From positions 179,501 to 243,500 of the forward strand of contig NZ_CP059452.1 of assembly GCF_022023855.1 (NCBI RefSeq): a stretch of DNA of 64,000 nucleotides, in the 5' to 3' direction. Origin of the DNA: Azospirillum brasilense. GTDB lineage: Bacteria > Pseudomonadota > Alphaproteobacteria > Azospirillales > Azospirillaceae. A program made the position numbers and the translations under genes. The notes under the pieces were generated by a model. That model was not told the origin of the DNA. It did not search any database and saw nothing but the letters and a program-made list of their open reading frames with translations. Below, one piece after another: positions 16,263-24,818 of the stretch (its first letter is position 1; every line of letters starts with the position of its first letter).

Positions 16263-17843
16263 ATGCCGACCTCGCCCGACGACCTTCCGAGCGGCGCTCC
16301 CGACGTTGTGGCGCTGGAGCGGCGGTTGCGGGCCGCCCCCGACGATCTCGCGGCGACACAGGAGCTGGCCGGGCGGCTGTTCCAGACCGGCCGCGCGGCC
16401 GACGCCGAGCCTCACGCCCGCAACGCGGTCCGGCTGGCGCCGGAGGATGCGCGCTCCCACACGCTGATGGCGCTGGTGCTGGCCGACACCCACCGGCCCC
16501 AGGCCGCCGAGTTCCATTACCGCCGGGCGTTGGCCCTGGCGCCGCCGGACGCCGCGACGGTCGCTAATCTCGCCTGGAGCCTGACCCGGCAAGGCCGGCT
16601 GGAGGAGGCGCGACGGATCTACCGACGGGCCGCGGCGCTGCACCCGTCCATCGCCCTGACCTGGCACGGCTGGGCGCAGACCGAGGACGCCGCCCGCGAT
16701 CTATCCGCCGCGCAACGGCTGGTGGAGCGCGCCCGGCGGCTCGACCCCGGCCACCGTGGCGCCGACACCTTCGCGGCGGCCCTGCTGGCCCGGCAAGGGG
16801 ACGGCGAACGGGCGCTTGCCGTCCTGGACGCCTCGGCGGCCCGTCATGGCGGCCCCGACCCCGACGCGCTGTTGGAGACGGGGCGCATCCTGGACCGGCT
16901 GGGCCGTCACGATGAGGCCTTCGCCGCCTTCGCCGCCGGCAAGGCCCTGCTGCGGCAGGCCGGGCGCCGCTACGGCGAGGAGGAGGCGGTGGACCTCATC
17001 GCGCGCCTCGCCACCTTCTTCGTGGCGCCGCGCCTGCGCCTGGTGCCGCGGCCCGCCGCTCCCGTCGCCGGAGCGCAGCCGGTCTTCATCGTCGGCGCCC
17101 CGCGGTCCGGCACCACGCTGGTCGAGCAGATCCTGTCCTGCCATCCCGCCATCGCCGCGGGGGACGAGCTGCCCTCGCTCGGCGCGGTGGTGCGGGCTCT
17201 GCCGCAGACGCTGGGCAGCCCGCTCGGCTATCCCGAAGCGCTGTCGGAGCTGTGGATGGGTGACCAGCGCGACGGGCTGGAGCGGCTGCGCGACGCCTAT
17301 CTGCGCCACGCCCGCAAGCTGGTTCCGGCCAAGCCCGGCCACACGCTGTTCACCGACAAGATGCCCTTCAACGAGACGCATCTCGGTTTGATCGCGCTGA
17401 TGTTCCCCTCAGCGCCGGTGGTTCATGTGCTGCGCCACCCCCTGGACGTCGTGCTGTCGATGATGGGCACCAACCTGACCCACGGCTTCCACTGCGCCAA
17501 CGCTGTCGAAACGGCGGCCCGCCACGTCCTGCGGGTGTTCGATCTGGTCGAGCATTACCGGCGGGAAATGCCGCTGCGCTACCTGCCGTTGCGCTACGAG
17601 GATCTGGTGCGGGAGCCGGAACCGGCGGTGCGGCGGTTGCTGGGCTTCCTCGGGCTGGGCTTCGACCGGCGCTGCCTGCGCTTCGAGGAGAACCGGCGCC
17701 ACGCCCGCACGCCCAGCCACGCCCAGGTCGCGGAAAAGCTCTACAGCCGCTCCGTCGGCCGCTACCGCGCCTATATGGACCAGCTGAAGCCGGTGGTTCC
17801 GATCCTGGAGCCGGTCATTCTCGGCCTGGGCTACAGCCTTTAG
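16263..17843 (+). CDS. TPR-sulfotransferase fusion protein
   Basis: A 526-residue protein. Residues 1 to about 250 form tetratricopeptide-like helices (for example VANLAWSLTRQGRLEEARRI and LLETGRILDRLGRHDEAFAA). The second half is a PAPS-dependent sulfotransferase. The 5'-phosphosulfate loop GAPRSGTTLVEQIL begins near residue 276 and the 3'-phosphate motif is in VVHVLRHPLDVVLSMM near 380-395. It would transfer sulfate from PAPS to a hydroxyl or amine on a glycan, protein or small molecule. The TPR part probably binds the acceptor. The next gene, 5 bp downstream, is a TPR-glycosyltransferase, so the two may act on one surface glycan or glycoprotein. The acceptor is unknown. Confidence 0.88.
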   Translation: MPTSPDDLPSGAPDVVALERRLRAAPDDLAATQELAGRLFQTGRAADAEPHARNAVRLAPEDARSHTLMALVLADTHRPQAAEFHYRRALALAPPDAATVANLAWSLTRQGRLEEARRIYRRAAALHPSIALTWHGWAQTEDAARDLSAAQRLVERARRLDPGHRGADTFAAALLARQGDGERALAVLDASAARHGGPDPDALLETGRILDRLGRHDEAFAAFAAGKALLRQAGRRYGEEEAVDLIARLATFFVAPRLRLVPRPAAPVAGAQPVFIVGAPRSGTTLVEQILSCHPAIAAGDELPSLGAVVRALPQTLGSPLGYPEALSELWMGDQRDGLERLRDAYLRHARKLVPAKPGHTLFTDKMPFNETHLGLIALMFPSAPVVHVLRHPLDVVLSMMGTNLTHGFHCANAVETAARHVLRVFDLVEHYRREMPLRYLPLRYEDLVREPEPAVRRLLGFLGLGFDRRCLRFEENRRHARTPSHAQVAEKLYSRSVGRYRAYMDQLKPVVPILEPVILGLGYSL

Positions 17844-17848
17844 CCGCG

Positions 17849-19072
17849 ATGCCGAAAACGCCATCCGACAGCGACCTGTGCGAGATCCGCCGCCGCGACG
17901 GCCGGCTGGACGAGGCCGCCGCCCATGGCCGCCGCGCCGTCACCATCGATCCTTCCGATCCGGCGGGCTGGTACAATCTGGGCTTGGCTCTCTACGACCG
18001 GCTGGAGGTCGAGGCGTCCATCGCCTGCGAGCGGCGGGCCGTCCGCCTCCGCCCGGACTGGCCGGGGGCGCATTTCGAATTGGCGGAGGGGCTGCTGCTC
18101 TCCGGGCAATGGGAGGAAGGCTGGCGGGAGTATGAATGGCGCTGGCGCCTTCCCGGCGTGCCGCCGCCGGTCCCGCCGGCCATTCTGAAGCGGTTTGGGG
18201 ACGCCATCCCGAAACCCTGGGACGGCAGCGTCTTGCCCGGTGGCACTCTGCTGCTGGTCGCCGACCAGGGCTTCGGCGACACCATCCAATTCGCGCGCTA
18301 CCTGCCGATGGCGGCGGCGCTCTGCCCGAATCTCGTGGTGGCGTGCAGCCCGGACATGCTTCCGGTGATCCGCGCTCTTCCCGGCGGGCACCGGACCGTC
18401 ACCGCCTGGGAGGAGGCGCCGCCCTTCGCCGCCCACGCCGCGCTGTCCAGCCTGCCGGGGCTGTTCGGAACGAGGCCCGACAGCGTTCCGCCGCCGTTTC
18501 CCGGCCTGCGGGCCGAGCCGGAGCGGGTGGAGCGCTGGACGCATCGCCTGGACGGGCTGCTCCCCCACGGCTACCACCGCGTCGGGCTGGTCTGGGCGGG
18601 GCGCCCGACCCATGGCAACGACCGCAACCGCTCCCTGCCTCTCGCGCGGCTGGCGCCGTTCTTCGCTCTGGAAAAAACGGTTCTGGTGTCGCTCCAGAAG
18701 GGGCCGGCGCAGGCCGAGGCCGCCCGCTACTACGGGGCGGCGCCGCTGGTCGATCTGGGGCCGGAGCTGGAGAGTTTCGCCGACACCATGGCGGTGCTGG
18801 CGCAGCTCGACCACGTGGTCTGCGTGGACACGGCCGTCGCCCATCTGGCCGGGGCGATGGGGCGTCCGACCGCGGTGCTGCTGCCCTGCGCGCCGGATTG
18901 GCGTTGGCTGCTCGGCCGTAGCGGCACGCCCTGGTATCCCACCGTCACGCTGCACCGGCAGCCGGCGCCCGGATGGTGGGACCCCGGACAATGGGATGAG
19001 GCCATCCGCGGCGCCGTCGCCGCCGTGACCGGAGGCAAACTCAGGGCTTCAGGGCGGCCAGCCCGTCGGTGA
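17849..19072 (+). CDS. TPR-glycosyltransferase (GT9/GT41-like)
   Basis: A 407-residue protein. Two or three TPR units occupy about 1-105 (PAGWYNLGLALYDRLEVEAS, then the GQWEEGWREYEWRW turn typical of this family). A GT-B glycosyltransferase-like domain follows. Conserved points are DQGFGDTIQFARYLP near residue 139 and CVDTAVAHLAGAMGRPT near 328, the nucleotide-sugar side. Such proteins resemble heptosyltransferases and O-GlcNAc transferases and are usually annotated simply as TPR proteins. It probably transfers a sugar to a protein or glycan in the cytoplasm. It starts 5 bp after the sulfotransferase stop. Its last 32 bp overlap the convergent ialB-like gene. Confidence 0.8.
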   Translation: MPKTPSDSDLCEIRRRDGRLDEAAAHGRRAVTIDPSDPAGWYNLGLALYDRLEVEASIACERRAVRLRPDWPGAHFELAEGLLLSGQWEEGWREYEWRWRLPGVPPPVPPAILKRFGDAIPKPWDGSVLPGGTLLLVADQGFGDTIQFARYLPMAAALCPNLVVACSPDMLPVIRALPGGHRTVTAWEEAPPFAAHAALSSLPGLFGTRPDSVPPPFPGLRAEPERVERWTHRLDGLLPHGYHRVGLVWAGRPTHGNDRNRSLPLARLAPFFALEKTVLVSLQKGPAQAEAARYYGAAPLVDLGPELESFADTMAVLAQLDHVVCVDTAVAHLAGAMGRPTAVLLPCAPDWRWLLGRSGTPWYPTVTLHRQPAPGWWDPGQWDEAIRGAVAAVTGGKLRASGRPARR

Positions 19073-19556
19073 TGCCCTTGGTGGAGATCGGGAAGGCCAC
19101 CGCCTGAGTTCCGCCATAGGGACGGACGGCGATCTGCGCCCCCTTGGAGCGGCGCAGCGCGGTCAGTGTCGCCTCGTCCATCGGGGCGTTGGCGAGGCAG
19201 CCGTCCTGGATGCATTGCTGGTAGGTCAGCGGCAGCGGCTTGCCGTCGTCGATGGTCAGCGCCGCCCCGGCGCGCAGATCGACGCCCAGCGGCAGGATGA
19301 CGACCATCACCCCCTTGCCGTCCGGGGCGAAATAGCCCACCGACGCCTTGAGGATGCGGGTCGCCTGCTTGGCCTCCTTGTTCTCCATCACGCGGGTCTG
19401 CGACAGGAAGCAGCGCGGCTTGCCGTCGGGGGGCGTCTCGCATTCGGTCTGCCAGTCGCCGAAGGTCTTGCCCGGCTCCACCGCACCGGCGGGCACCCCG
19501 CCTGTAAGGAGGAGGGGGAGCGCCGCCAGAGCCCCCATGATGATCGCCTTGCGCAT
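19041..19556 (-). CDS. Invasion-associated locus B (IalB) family protein
   Basis: A 171-residue exported protein. The ATG at 19556 gives a clean Sec signal peptide (MRKAIIMGALAALPLLLTGG ending at AGA-VEP). The mature part shows the IalB features: FGDWQTECE, CFLSQTRV, a VVILPLGVDLRAGAAL strand and paired cysteines (YQQCIQDGCLAN). IalB proteins are small periplasmic or outer-membrane-associated proteins of alphaproteobacteria with unclear function; in Bartonella they aid erythrocyte entry. The start lies 14 bp after the autotransporter stop on the same strand, so it is probably the second gene of that operon. The frame is open upstream to 19583, but that start would overlap the autotransporter. 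Confidence 0.88.
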   Translation of the reverse strand: MRKAIIMGALAALPLLLTGGVPAGAVEPGKTFGDWQTECETPPDGKPRCFLSQTRVMENKEAKQATRILKASVGYFAPDGKGVMVVILPLGVDLRAGAALTIDDGKPLPLTYQQCIQDGCLANAPMDEATLTALRRSKGAQIAVRPYGGTQAVAFPISTKGITDGLAALKP

Positions 19557-19570
19557 CGCCGTTCCAGTCC

Positions 19571-22500
19571 TCACAGCTTCCATTTCAGGCCGGCGGTCGC
19601 CGACACCGTATTCTCGCGGGCGCGGATCGCGTCCTGGACGCCGATGGTGGCGGTCAGCCGGTCGTCCAGCGCCACGCCCAGCCCGGCACCGATCACCAGG
19701 GCGTCGCGGCCCGGCTTGCTGGCGTCGGCGGTGAAGGCCACCCCGCCCAGACGGTTGGTGGTGGAGGCCGTGGCGTCGGCGAAGTCATGCTCCCACGCCA
19801 GGGCGGCGTTCGGCAGCAGGCGCCAGCCGCCCACGGTCACGCTGGTGCCGGCGCGCACACCGACCGCGCTGCGCAGGCTGGTCCAGCCCGCCGCCTCGAC
19901 GTCCAGCGCCACGCCGCCGCCGGACTCGCGGAACGCCTCGCGGGTGAAGCGGTCGAAGCGCAGGCCGGCCCGCGGCTCGATCCAGGCGCTCTCCGACCCG
20001 GCGAAGGCCATGCGGTGCCCGGCGGCGATCTCCACGGAGAAATCATGACCATCCGCGCTGCCGCTGGCGCCCTGGCCCAACGTGCCGAAGGCGATCCCGC
20101 GCGAGGCGTCGTAGTTGGCGTAGCCGTAACCGATGGCGCCCTCGACAAAGGGGCTGTCCGCCGTGCCGCGCAGGCTCCAGGAGCCGTAGAGCGTCGCCTG
20201 ATAGCTGTCCACGTCGGCCTTGCCCAGCCCGTCGCGCGAGGTGACGCGGTTGCGCAGGTAGCCGAGCGCCACGCCGCCGCTCACGCCGTTCTCGTAGCTG
20301 TGGTCGGCGCCGAGCAGGAAGCCGCCGATCCGCTCGGTGGTGCCGGCGGCGTTGCCGTCCGAGCCGGTCCGGCTGTAGGCCGCCAGCGGCTGGCCCCACA
20401 CGCCGCCCGACCCACGGGTTTCGCCCGTCTCGCCGACGGCGCGCGTGCCGTTGCCGCCACCGGCCAGCCGGACGCCGGACAAGGATGCCGCGCCGCCGCG
20501 CAGTGCCGAGAGGCGGCCCTCCACCGCGCTGCCGAACAGGCGGCGGCTGGTGCGGTCGGCGGCCAGCGTGTCGGCGTGCAGCTTGCCCGAGAGCTGGTCG
20601 AGCGCCCCGGCGATGCCGCTGCCCGGCAGGCCGTAGAGGCCGCTGAACAGCGGGGCGGCGACGCCCTCCAGCCGCGCCCCGGCGGCCGGGCGCAGCGCGT
20701 CCACCGCCGCGCCGGCGGCCTGCTGATTGCGCGTGCCGCCGCGGACCGCGTAGTTGGTCGGCGTGACCACCAGCCGGACGGTGGTGGCGTCGTACAGCGT
20801 GTCGAAGCGGGTGCCAGCCTCCAGCCCCGCCGCCGGCTGCGTCACGGCGGCGAAGCCGCCGGTCACGCCGCCGACCGCCTGGACGATGGTGAAGCTCTGG
20901 CCCAGCGTGGCGGTGTAGGCGTTGGTGGCGTCGCCGCTGATGCCGCGCAGCAGCGGAGCCAGCGTGCCGGCGGCCGTGAAGGACGCCCCCTGCACCCGGA
21001 TCTGGTCGTGGTTGCCGGCGCCGAAGCCGGCGGTCGGGCCGTCGATCTCGGCGTTCAGGACGCTGGTGCCGGTCAGGGTCACCGCGGACTGGAAGGTTAG
21101 CACGCCGGGGGAGTTGCCCGGCGAAACGGTGCCGGCCAGCGTGGCCGGGCCGCGGACGGTGCCGCCGCCGCTGAAGGTCGAGCCGGCGCTGGTGGTCAGC
21201 GAGCCGGAGACCACGCCGTTCACGGTCGCCGAACCGCCATTCCCCACATCGACCGCGCCGGTGATGCCGGTGGCAGCCACGGTGACGGTGCCGTCGCCCA
21301 CCGTGACCGGGGCCATGACGGCGCCGGCCAGGGTGGCGCTGCCGCCGGACGTCACGGTGACCGCGCCGTTGACCGCGCCATAGGCGGCGACGGTCAGGGT
21401 GCCGCCCTGCACCGCCAGGGTGCCGCCGACGCCACCGCCCTCGACGACGGTCATGGCGCCGCCGCGGGCCACCGTCACCGGGACGGCCACGACGCCGCCG
21501 ACCGTGGCGCTGCCGCCGTTGTTCAGGGCCAGCGTGCCGCCCGCGACCACGCCGCTCTTGGCGATGGTCAGCGCCGCGCCGTCGCCGACCGACAGGCCGC
21601 CGGCGTTGGCGAGCTGGCCGGAGACGACCACCGCGCCGGAGCCGGACGCGGCCAGCGCGCCGCTGCCGCCGACAGCGCCGGCCAGGGTGACGGTGCTGCC
21701 GTTGGGGGCGATGGTGCCGCCCTGGCTGGTCACGGTGACCGACTGTCCGACGGTCAGCGGCGACGCCGGGCGCAACGTGCCGCCGTCGAAGGTGACCGAG
21801 TTGCCCTGGACCGCGCCGTCGCTGTTGGTGAAGCTGGGGCGGCTGGTGTCGATCACGCCGGTCGCCGGAGGCGTCGGCGTCGGCGTCGGAGTGGGCGTGG
21901 GATTGGGGTTCGGCGTCGGGCTGGGATCGGGGTTGGGATTCGGGTTAGGGTTCGGATTGGGCTCCGGCTCAGGTTCGGGCTCGGGCTGCGGCGTCACCTT
22001 GGTCAGGGTGAGCTGAATCCGGTTGTTCGCCGTGTCGAAGGTGGCCGTCGGGGTCAGCGTCGCGTCGCTGCCGGTGATCGCGGTGAAGGCGCCGGACACA
22101 CCACCCGTCGCGGTCACGATGGTGTAGGTCGTGCTGTCGCCGTAGCCGCCGCCGGTGGAGGTGACGGACAGGTCGCCGCCGACCGTGGCGGTGCCGGTGA
22201 CGGCCAGCTTGCTGGCTGCGGAGGAGGTTGTCCGGATCGCCAGCGTGCTGCCGCTCTGCTGCGTGTAGTTGCCGCTGACCGTCAGGGTGCCGAGCGCACC
22301 GGAGCCGCCGGGGGTCACGGTCGTCCCGGACGGGCTGGTCACGTTGCCGACGACCGTTCCGGTGCCCGTCAGCGTCGTGCCGCTGCCGAGTTGCAACCCG
22401 GTGGTGAGGGAGCCATTGACGCGCAGCGTGCCGGCCTGAAGGTTCGTGGTGGTGGCGGTGCTCACGCCGCCCAGCGTCCACTCCGTTCCGTTGACGTTGA

Positions 22501-23389
22501 GGGTTGTCAGGCCGGAGACCGGCCCGGACAGGGTGCCGCCGCCCTCCAGAAGAAGGACTTGGTTTTGTCCCCCGGCCTGGATGCCACCGACCAGCACGCT
22601 GCCGTCCTTCAGGTTGATGAAGCTGCCCGCCCCGATGCCGAAGGTCTTGATCGCGCTGAAACCGCTTCCGGCAGCGATGGTGCCGTGGTTGACGATGGTC
22701 GACGGGCCGGTGACAGACAGCACGTCGCCGGTGCCGATGATCGTGCCGTAGTTGGTGACGGTGGACTGCTTGGAAATGGAGGCGGCTGAGACCGCCGCAT
22801 AATCCGTCTGCATGGGGTCCGTCGTCGGCCGCACGTTTTTGATCAGCGCGGCGCTGTTGGACGGGGACCCGTTGGTGAGGGTGAGGGCGTGGGAGCTTTC
22901 GATGGCGGACCAATTGCCGATGATCGTTCCGGTGTTTTCGATGACCGACGTCAGCGAACCCGCCGAGTTCGCCAAGAGGATGCCGTGGTAGGTCTTCGGC
23001 ACCGAGATCAATCCGGAATTGATGATGGTGCCGTAGGTTTGAGCGTAGATGCCGTCGGCCTGATAGAAGTTGGTGTCGACCGAAATCTTGATCGTGCCCT
23101 GGTTGGTCAGGGTCCATCCGCCGGACGACTGGACCCACACACCGGTGGTCAGGTCGGTGTACTGGTTGCCGGTGCCACTGTCGACCACACCGCCGGTGCT
23201 GGTGATGAGGATGTTGCCGGCGGTTGGATAAAAGGTCTGGTTCTGGACCGTCGACAGCGTGTCCATCGGCGCCGCGTTCGCGGCCAGCGACACGCCGAGC
23301 GCGATGGGGGCGGCGACCATCGCCGGCAGGCGCCCGCCCGACATCAGACTTTGGCGGAGCGACTCGAGGGGAGACGGCGACGGCGGCAT
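19571..23389 (-). CDS. Autotransporter (type Va) outer-membrane adhesin-like protein
   Basis: A 1,272-residue autotransporter. ATG 23389 has AAGGTGA at good distance and gives a signal peptide ending near ANAAPMD. The passenger is a Gly/Thr/Val/Ser-rich beta-helix with many GGT, GTL and GAV turns. A proline-rich linker (repeats of PE, PN and PT dipeptides) interrupts it at about residues 463-508. After it comes a second beta-helix with VSPGNSPGVLTF, the autotransporter-associated strand motif. The last 280 or so residues are the 12-strand beta-barrel (WGQPLAAYSRTGSDG onward, ending GLKWKL). The passenger is displayed or released at the surface; its binding target is unknown. The longer frame from 23497 is rejected because it puts extra residues before the signal. 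Confidence 0.93.
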   Translation of the reverse strand: MPPSPSPLESLRQSLMSGGRLPAMVAAPIALGVSLAANAAPMDTLSTVQNQTFYPTAGNILITSTGGVVDSGTGNQYTDLTTGVWVQSSGGWTLTNQGTIKISVDTNFYQADGIYAQTYGTIINSGLISVPKTYHGILLANSAGSLTSVIENTGTIIGNWSAIESSHALTLTNGSPSNSAALIKNVRPTTDPMQTDYAAVSAASISKQSTVTNYGTIIGTGDVLSVTGPSTIVNHGTIAAGSGFSAIKTFGIGAGSFINLKDGSVLVGGIQAGGQNQVLLLEGGGTLSGPVSGLTTLNVNGTEWTLGGVSTATTTNLQAGTLRVNGSLTTGLQLGSGTTLTGTGTVVGNVTSPSGTTVTPGGSGALGTLTVSGNYTQQSGSTLAIRTTSSAASKLAVTGTATVGGDLSVTSTGGGYGDSTTYTIVTATGGVSGAFTAITGSDATLTPTATFDTANNRIQLTLTKVTPQPEPEPEPEPNPNPNPNPNPDPSPTPNPNPTPTPTPTPTPPATGVIDTSRPSFTNSDGAVQGNSVTFDGGTLRPASPLTVGQSVTVTSQGGTIAPNGSTVTLAGAVGGSGALAASGSGAVVVSGQLANAGGLSVGDGAALTIAKSGVVAGGTLALNNGGSATVGGVVAVPVTVARGGAMTVVEGGGVGGTLAVQGGTLTVAAYGAVNGAVTVTSGGSATLAGAVMAPVTVGDGTVTVAATGITGAVDVGNGGSATVNGVVSGSLTTSAGSTFSGGGTVRGPATLAGTVSPGNSPGVLTFQSAVTLTGTSVLNAEIDGPTAGFGAGNHDQIRVQGASFTAAGTLAPLLRGISGDATNAYTATLGQSFTIVQAVGGVTGGFAAVTQPAAGLEAGTRFDTLYDATTVRLVVTPTNYAVRGGTRNQQAAGAAVDALRPAAGARLEGVAAPLFSGLYGLPGSGIAGALDQLSGKLHADTLAADRTSRRLFGSAVEGRLSALRGGAASLSGVRLAGGGNGTRAVGETGETRGSGGVWGQPLAAYSRTGSDGNAAGTTERIGGFLLGADHSYENGVSGGVALGYLRNRVTSRDGLGKADVDSYQATLYGSWSLRGTADSPFVEGAIGYGYANYDASRGIAFGTLGQGASGSADGHDFSVEIAAGHRMAFAGSESAWIEPRAGLRFDRFTREAFRESGGGVALDVEAAGWTSLRSAVGVRAGTSVTVGGWRLLPNAALAWEHDFADATASTTNRLGGVAFTADASKPGRDALVIGAGLGVALDDRLTATIGVQDAIRARENTVSATAGLKWKL

Positions 23390-23839
23390 GGGCGATTCAC
23401 CTTGCAAGCGGGGTGTAAGCGTTACGACCAATGGTTTACACCGTTCGATCATAACGGGTGCGCCGCTTTGTCGCCAAGACAAAATATACAAATGCATAAA
23501 AATTTGAGATTTGATTTTTACCCAATCTTGTAAATTATGCAGGAAAAGAGCTGGTTAATTTATGTATACTTGCATAGTGAAGGTTGAAATGTGGTCTCGT
23601 CCGTTGGGGAGTGGGCAGGTTTAGTCAGGTTTTGCGGAATGTTGGCGTGTTCTCAATTAACGATTTCAAGAATGGGCTGATTTGAAAATGCAGAAAATTG
23701 TCAAAAACCGTATTCACATCGGACCGCAGCCCCGCTTCGGCCGTGTCGATGTGGCAAATTCCCACACCGGAGGTTAATGGGTGGAGCGGTGCCGGCCCGG
23801 CGGTCGCTGCGCCTTCGCAGGCCGCCGGTCCGGATGCGA
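23390..23839. promoter_or_regulatory. AT-rich upstream region of the autotransporter
   Basis: A 450-bp spacer between osmC and the autotransporter gene, both on the minus strand. The part at 23480-23760 is visibly AT-rich against this GC-rich window, as expected for a promoter or silenced region. No gene is convincing. A dyad GGTGTAA/TTACACC (arms 23412-23418 and 23436-23442) lies just upstream of the start codon. TGCATAA (23493) and TTATGCA (23534) are also inverted. Confidence 0.5.
23412..23442. promoter_or_regulatory. Inverted repeat upstream of autotransporter start
   Basis: Arms GGTGTAA and TTACACC, 7 bp each with a 17-bp spacer, 23 bp from the autotransporter ATG. It could be an operator or an RNA hairpin at the 5' end; no regulator is identified. 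Confidence 0.3.
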
Positions 23840-24265
23840 TCAGAGGAGCCGGGCGTTCAGGGTGATCTCCGTTCCGGTCAGCGCCTTGGACACCGGGCAG
23901 TTCTTCTTCGCCCCTTCGGCCTGCTGGCGGAAGGTCTCGGCGTCGATGCCGGGAATCTCGGCCTCGCAGTCCAGTTCGATCTTCGTGATGGCGAACCCAT
24001 CGCCGGCTTTGTCGAGGTGGACGCGGGCGGTGGTGTGCACACGCGTCGGCGTGTGCCCGGCCTTGGACAGGCCGGCGGACAGCGCCATGGAGAAGCAGCC
24101 GGCATGGGCGGCGGCGATCAGCTCCTCCGGGTTGGTGCCGGTGCCGTTCTCGAAGCGCGACGGAAAGGAGTAGGCGCCTTCGAACGCGCCGCTGCCCAGC
24201 CGCATGGTGCCCGAGCCCTGGGCGAGGTTGCCGCGCCATTCCGCATCCGATTGCCGCACAGCCAT
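23840..24265 (-). CDS. osmC: OsmC family peroxiredoxin
   Basis: A 141-residue thiol peroxidase that reduces organic hydroperoxides in the cytoplasm. The two catalytic cysteines are C57 (in AAHAGCFSMAL) and C123 (in KKNCPVSKAL), as in E. coli OsmC. The glycine/glutamate segment GTNPEELIAAAHA and the FAITKIELDC strand also match OsmC, and the length is equal (143 in E. coli), so it is OsmC rather than Ohr. It is followed by a long AT-rich spacer and appears to be monocistronic. Regulation is not evident. Confidence 0.93.
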   Translation of the reverse strand: MAVRQSDAEWRGNLAQGSGTMRLGSGAFEGAYSFPSRFENGTGTNPEELIAAAHAGCFSMALSAGLSKAGHTPTRVHTTARVHLDKAGDGFAITKIELDCEAEIPGIDAETFRQQAEGAKKNCPVSKALTGTEITLNARLL

Positions 24266-24488
24266 GGTGATCTCCCGATCCTGTGATTGTTGGACGAACC
24301 ACCGCTCAAGTTAGAGCCAACCGGAGGAACGGCAATCGCCACAGGAGTTAAGCAAGAGGAGCGTTTGGCATCCGAAAAGCACCCAGGGCATACGGAAAAG
24401 CAGAGGAAGGCGCAGAACAATTAAGGTTTTGTGGCGTTGTCCCGGCACTGGGAAAGCCAGAGGTTGAATGGGGGTAGGAGGAATGAGC

Positions 24489-24818
24489 ATGCGCCAACCG
24501 GATTGGCAGATCGCGGCTGGAACAGCGCCACGGGGCGGCGATGCCCCGGTGGTCAGCGCCGCCGACATCCGGGCGCTTCTGGCCGACAGCGGCTGGCTGG
24601 CCACCGACGCCTCCACCCTGTCCGACGAGGATGATCTCTACTCCGCCGGATTGACCTCCCACGGGTCAGTGAACCTGATGCTGGCGCTGGAGGAGCGCTA
24701 CGGCGTCGAATTCCCGGAACATCTGCTGCGCCGCCGCACCTTCGAGAGCATCGCGGCGATCCGTTCCGCGGTCGCTGGCCTGCTGGACGGCGCGCCGGGC
24801 GGGATGGGGGCCGGATGA
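24489..24818 (+). CDS. Acyl/aminoacyl carrier protein
   Basis: A 109-residue carrier protein with an extended N-terminus. The phosphopantetheine site is S57 in YSAGLTSHGSVNLML, where the usual D-S-L is replaced by T-S-H, a pattern seen in carrier proteins served by amino acid:[carrier protein] ligases. ATG 24489 is preferred because TAGGAGG lies 7 nt upstream; in-frame ATGs at 24483 and 24468 are less well placed. The stop overlaps the dehydrogenase ATG by 4 bp and the ligase gene is third in line. It would be modified by a phosphopantetheinyl transferase and charged with an amino acid as a thioester. Downstream fate is unknown. Confidence 0.88.
   Translation: MRQPDWQIAAGTAPRGGDAPVVSAADIRALLADSGWLATDASTLSDEDDLYSAGLTSHGSVNLMLALEERYGVEFPEHLLRRRTFESIAAIRSAVAGLLDGAPGGMGAG

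Noticed and set aside
23625-24302. A 225-codon minus-strand frame over osmC
   Set aside because: It is an out-of-frame shadow of osmC extended through the AT-rich spacer.
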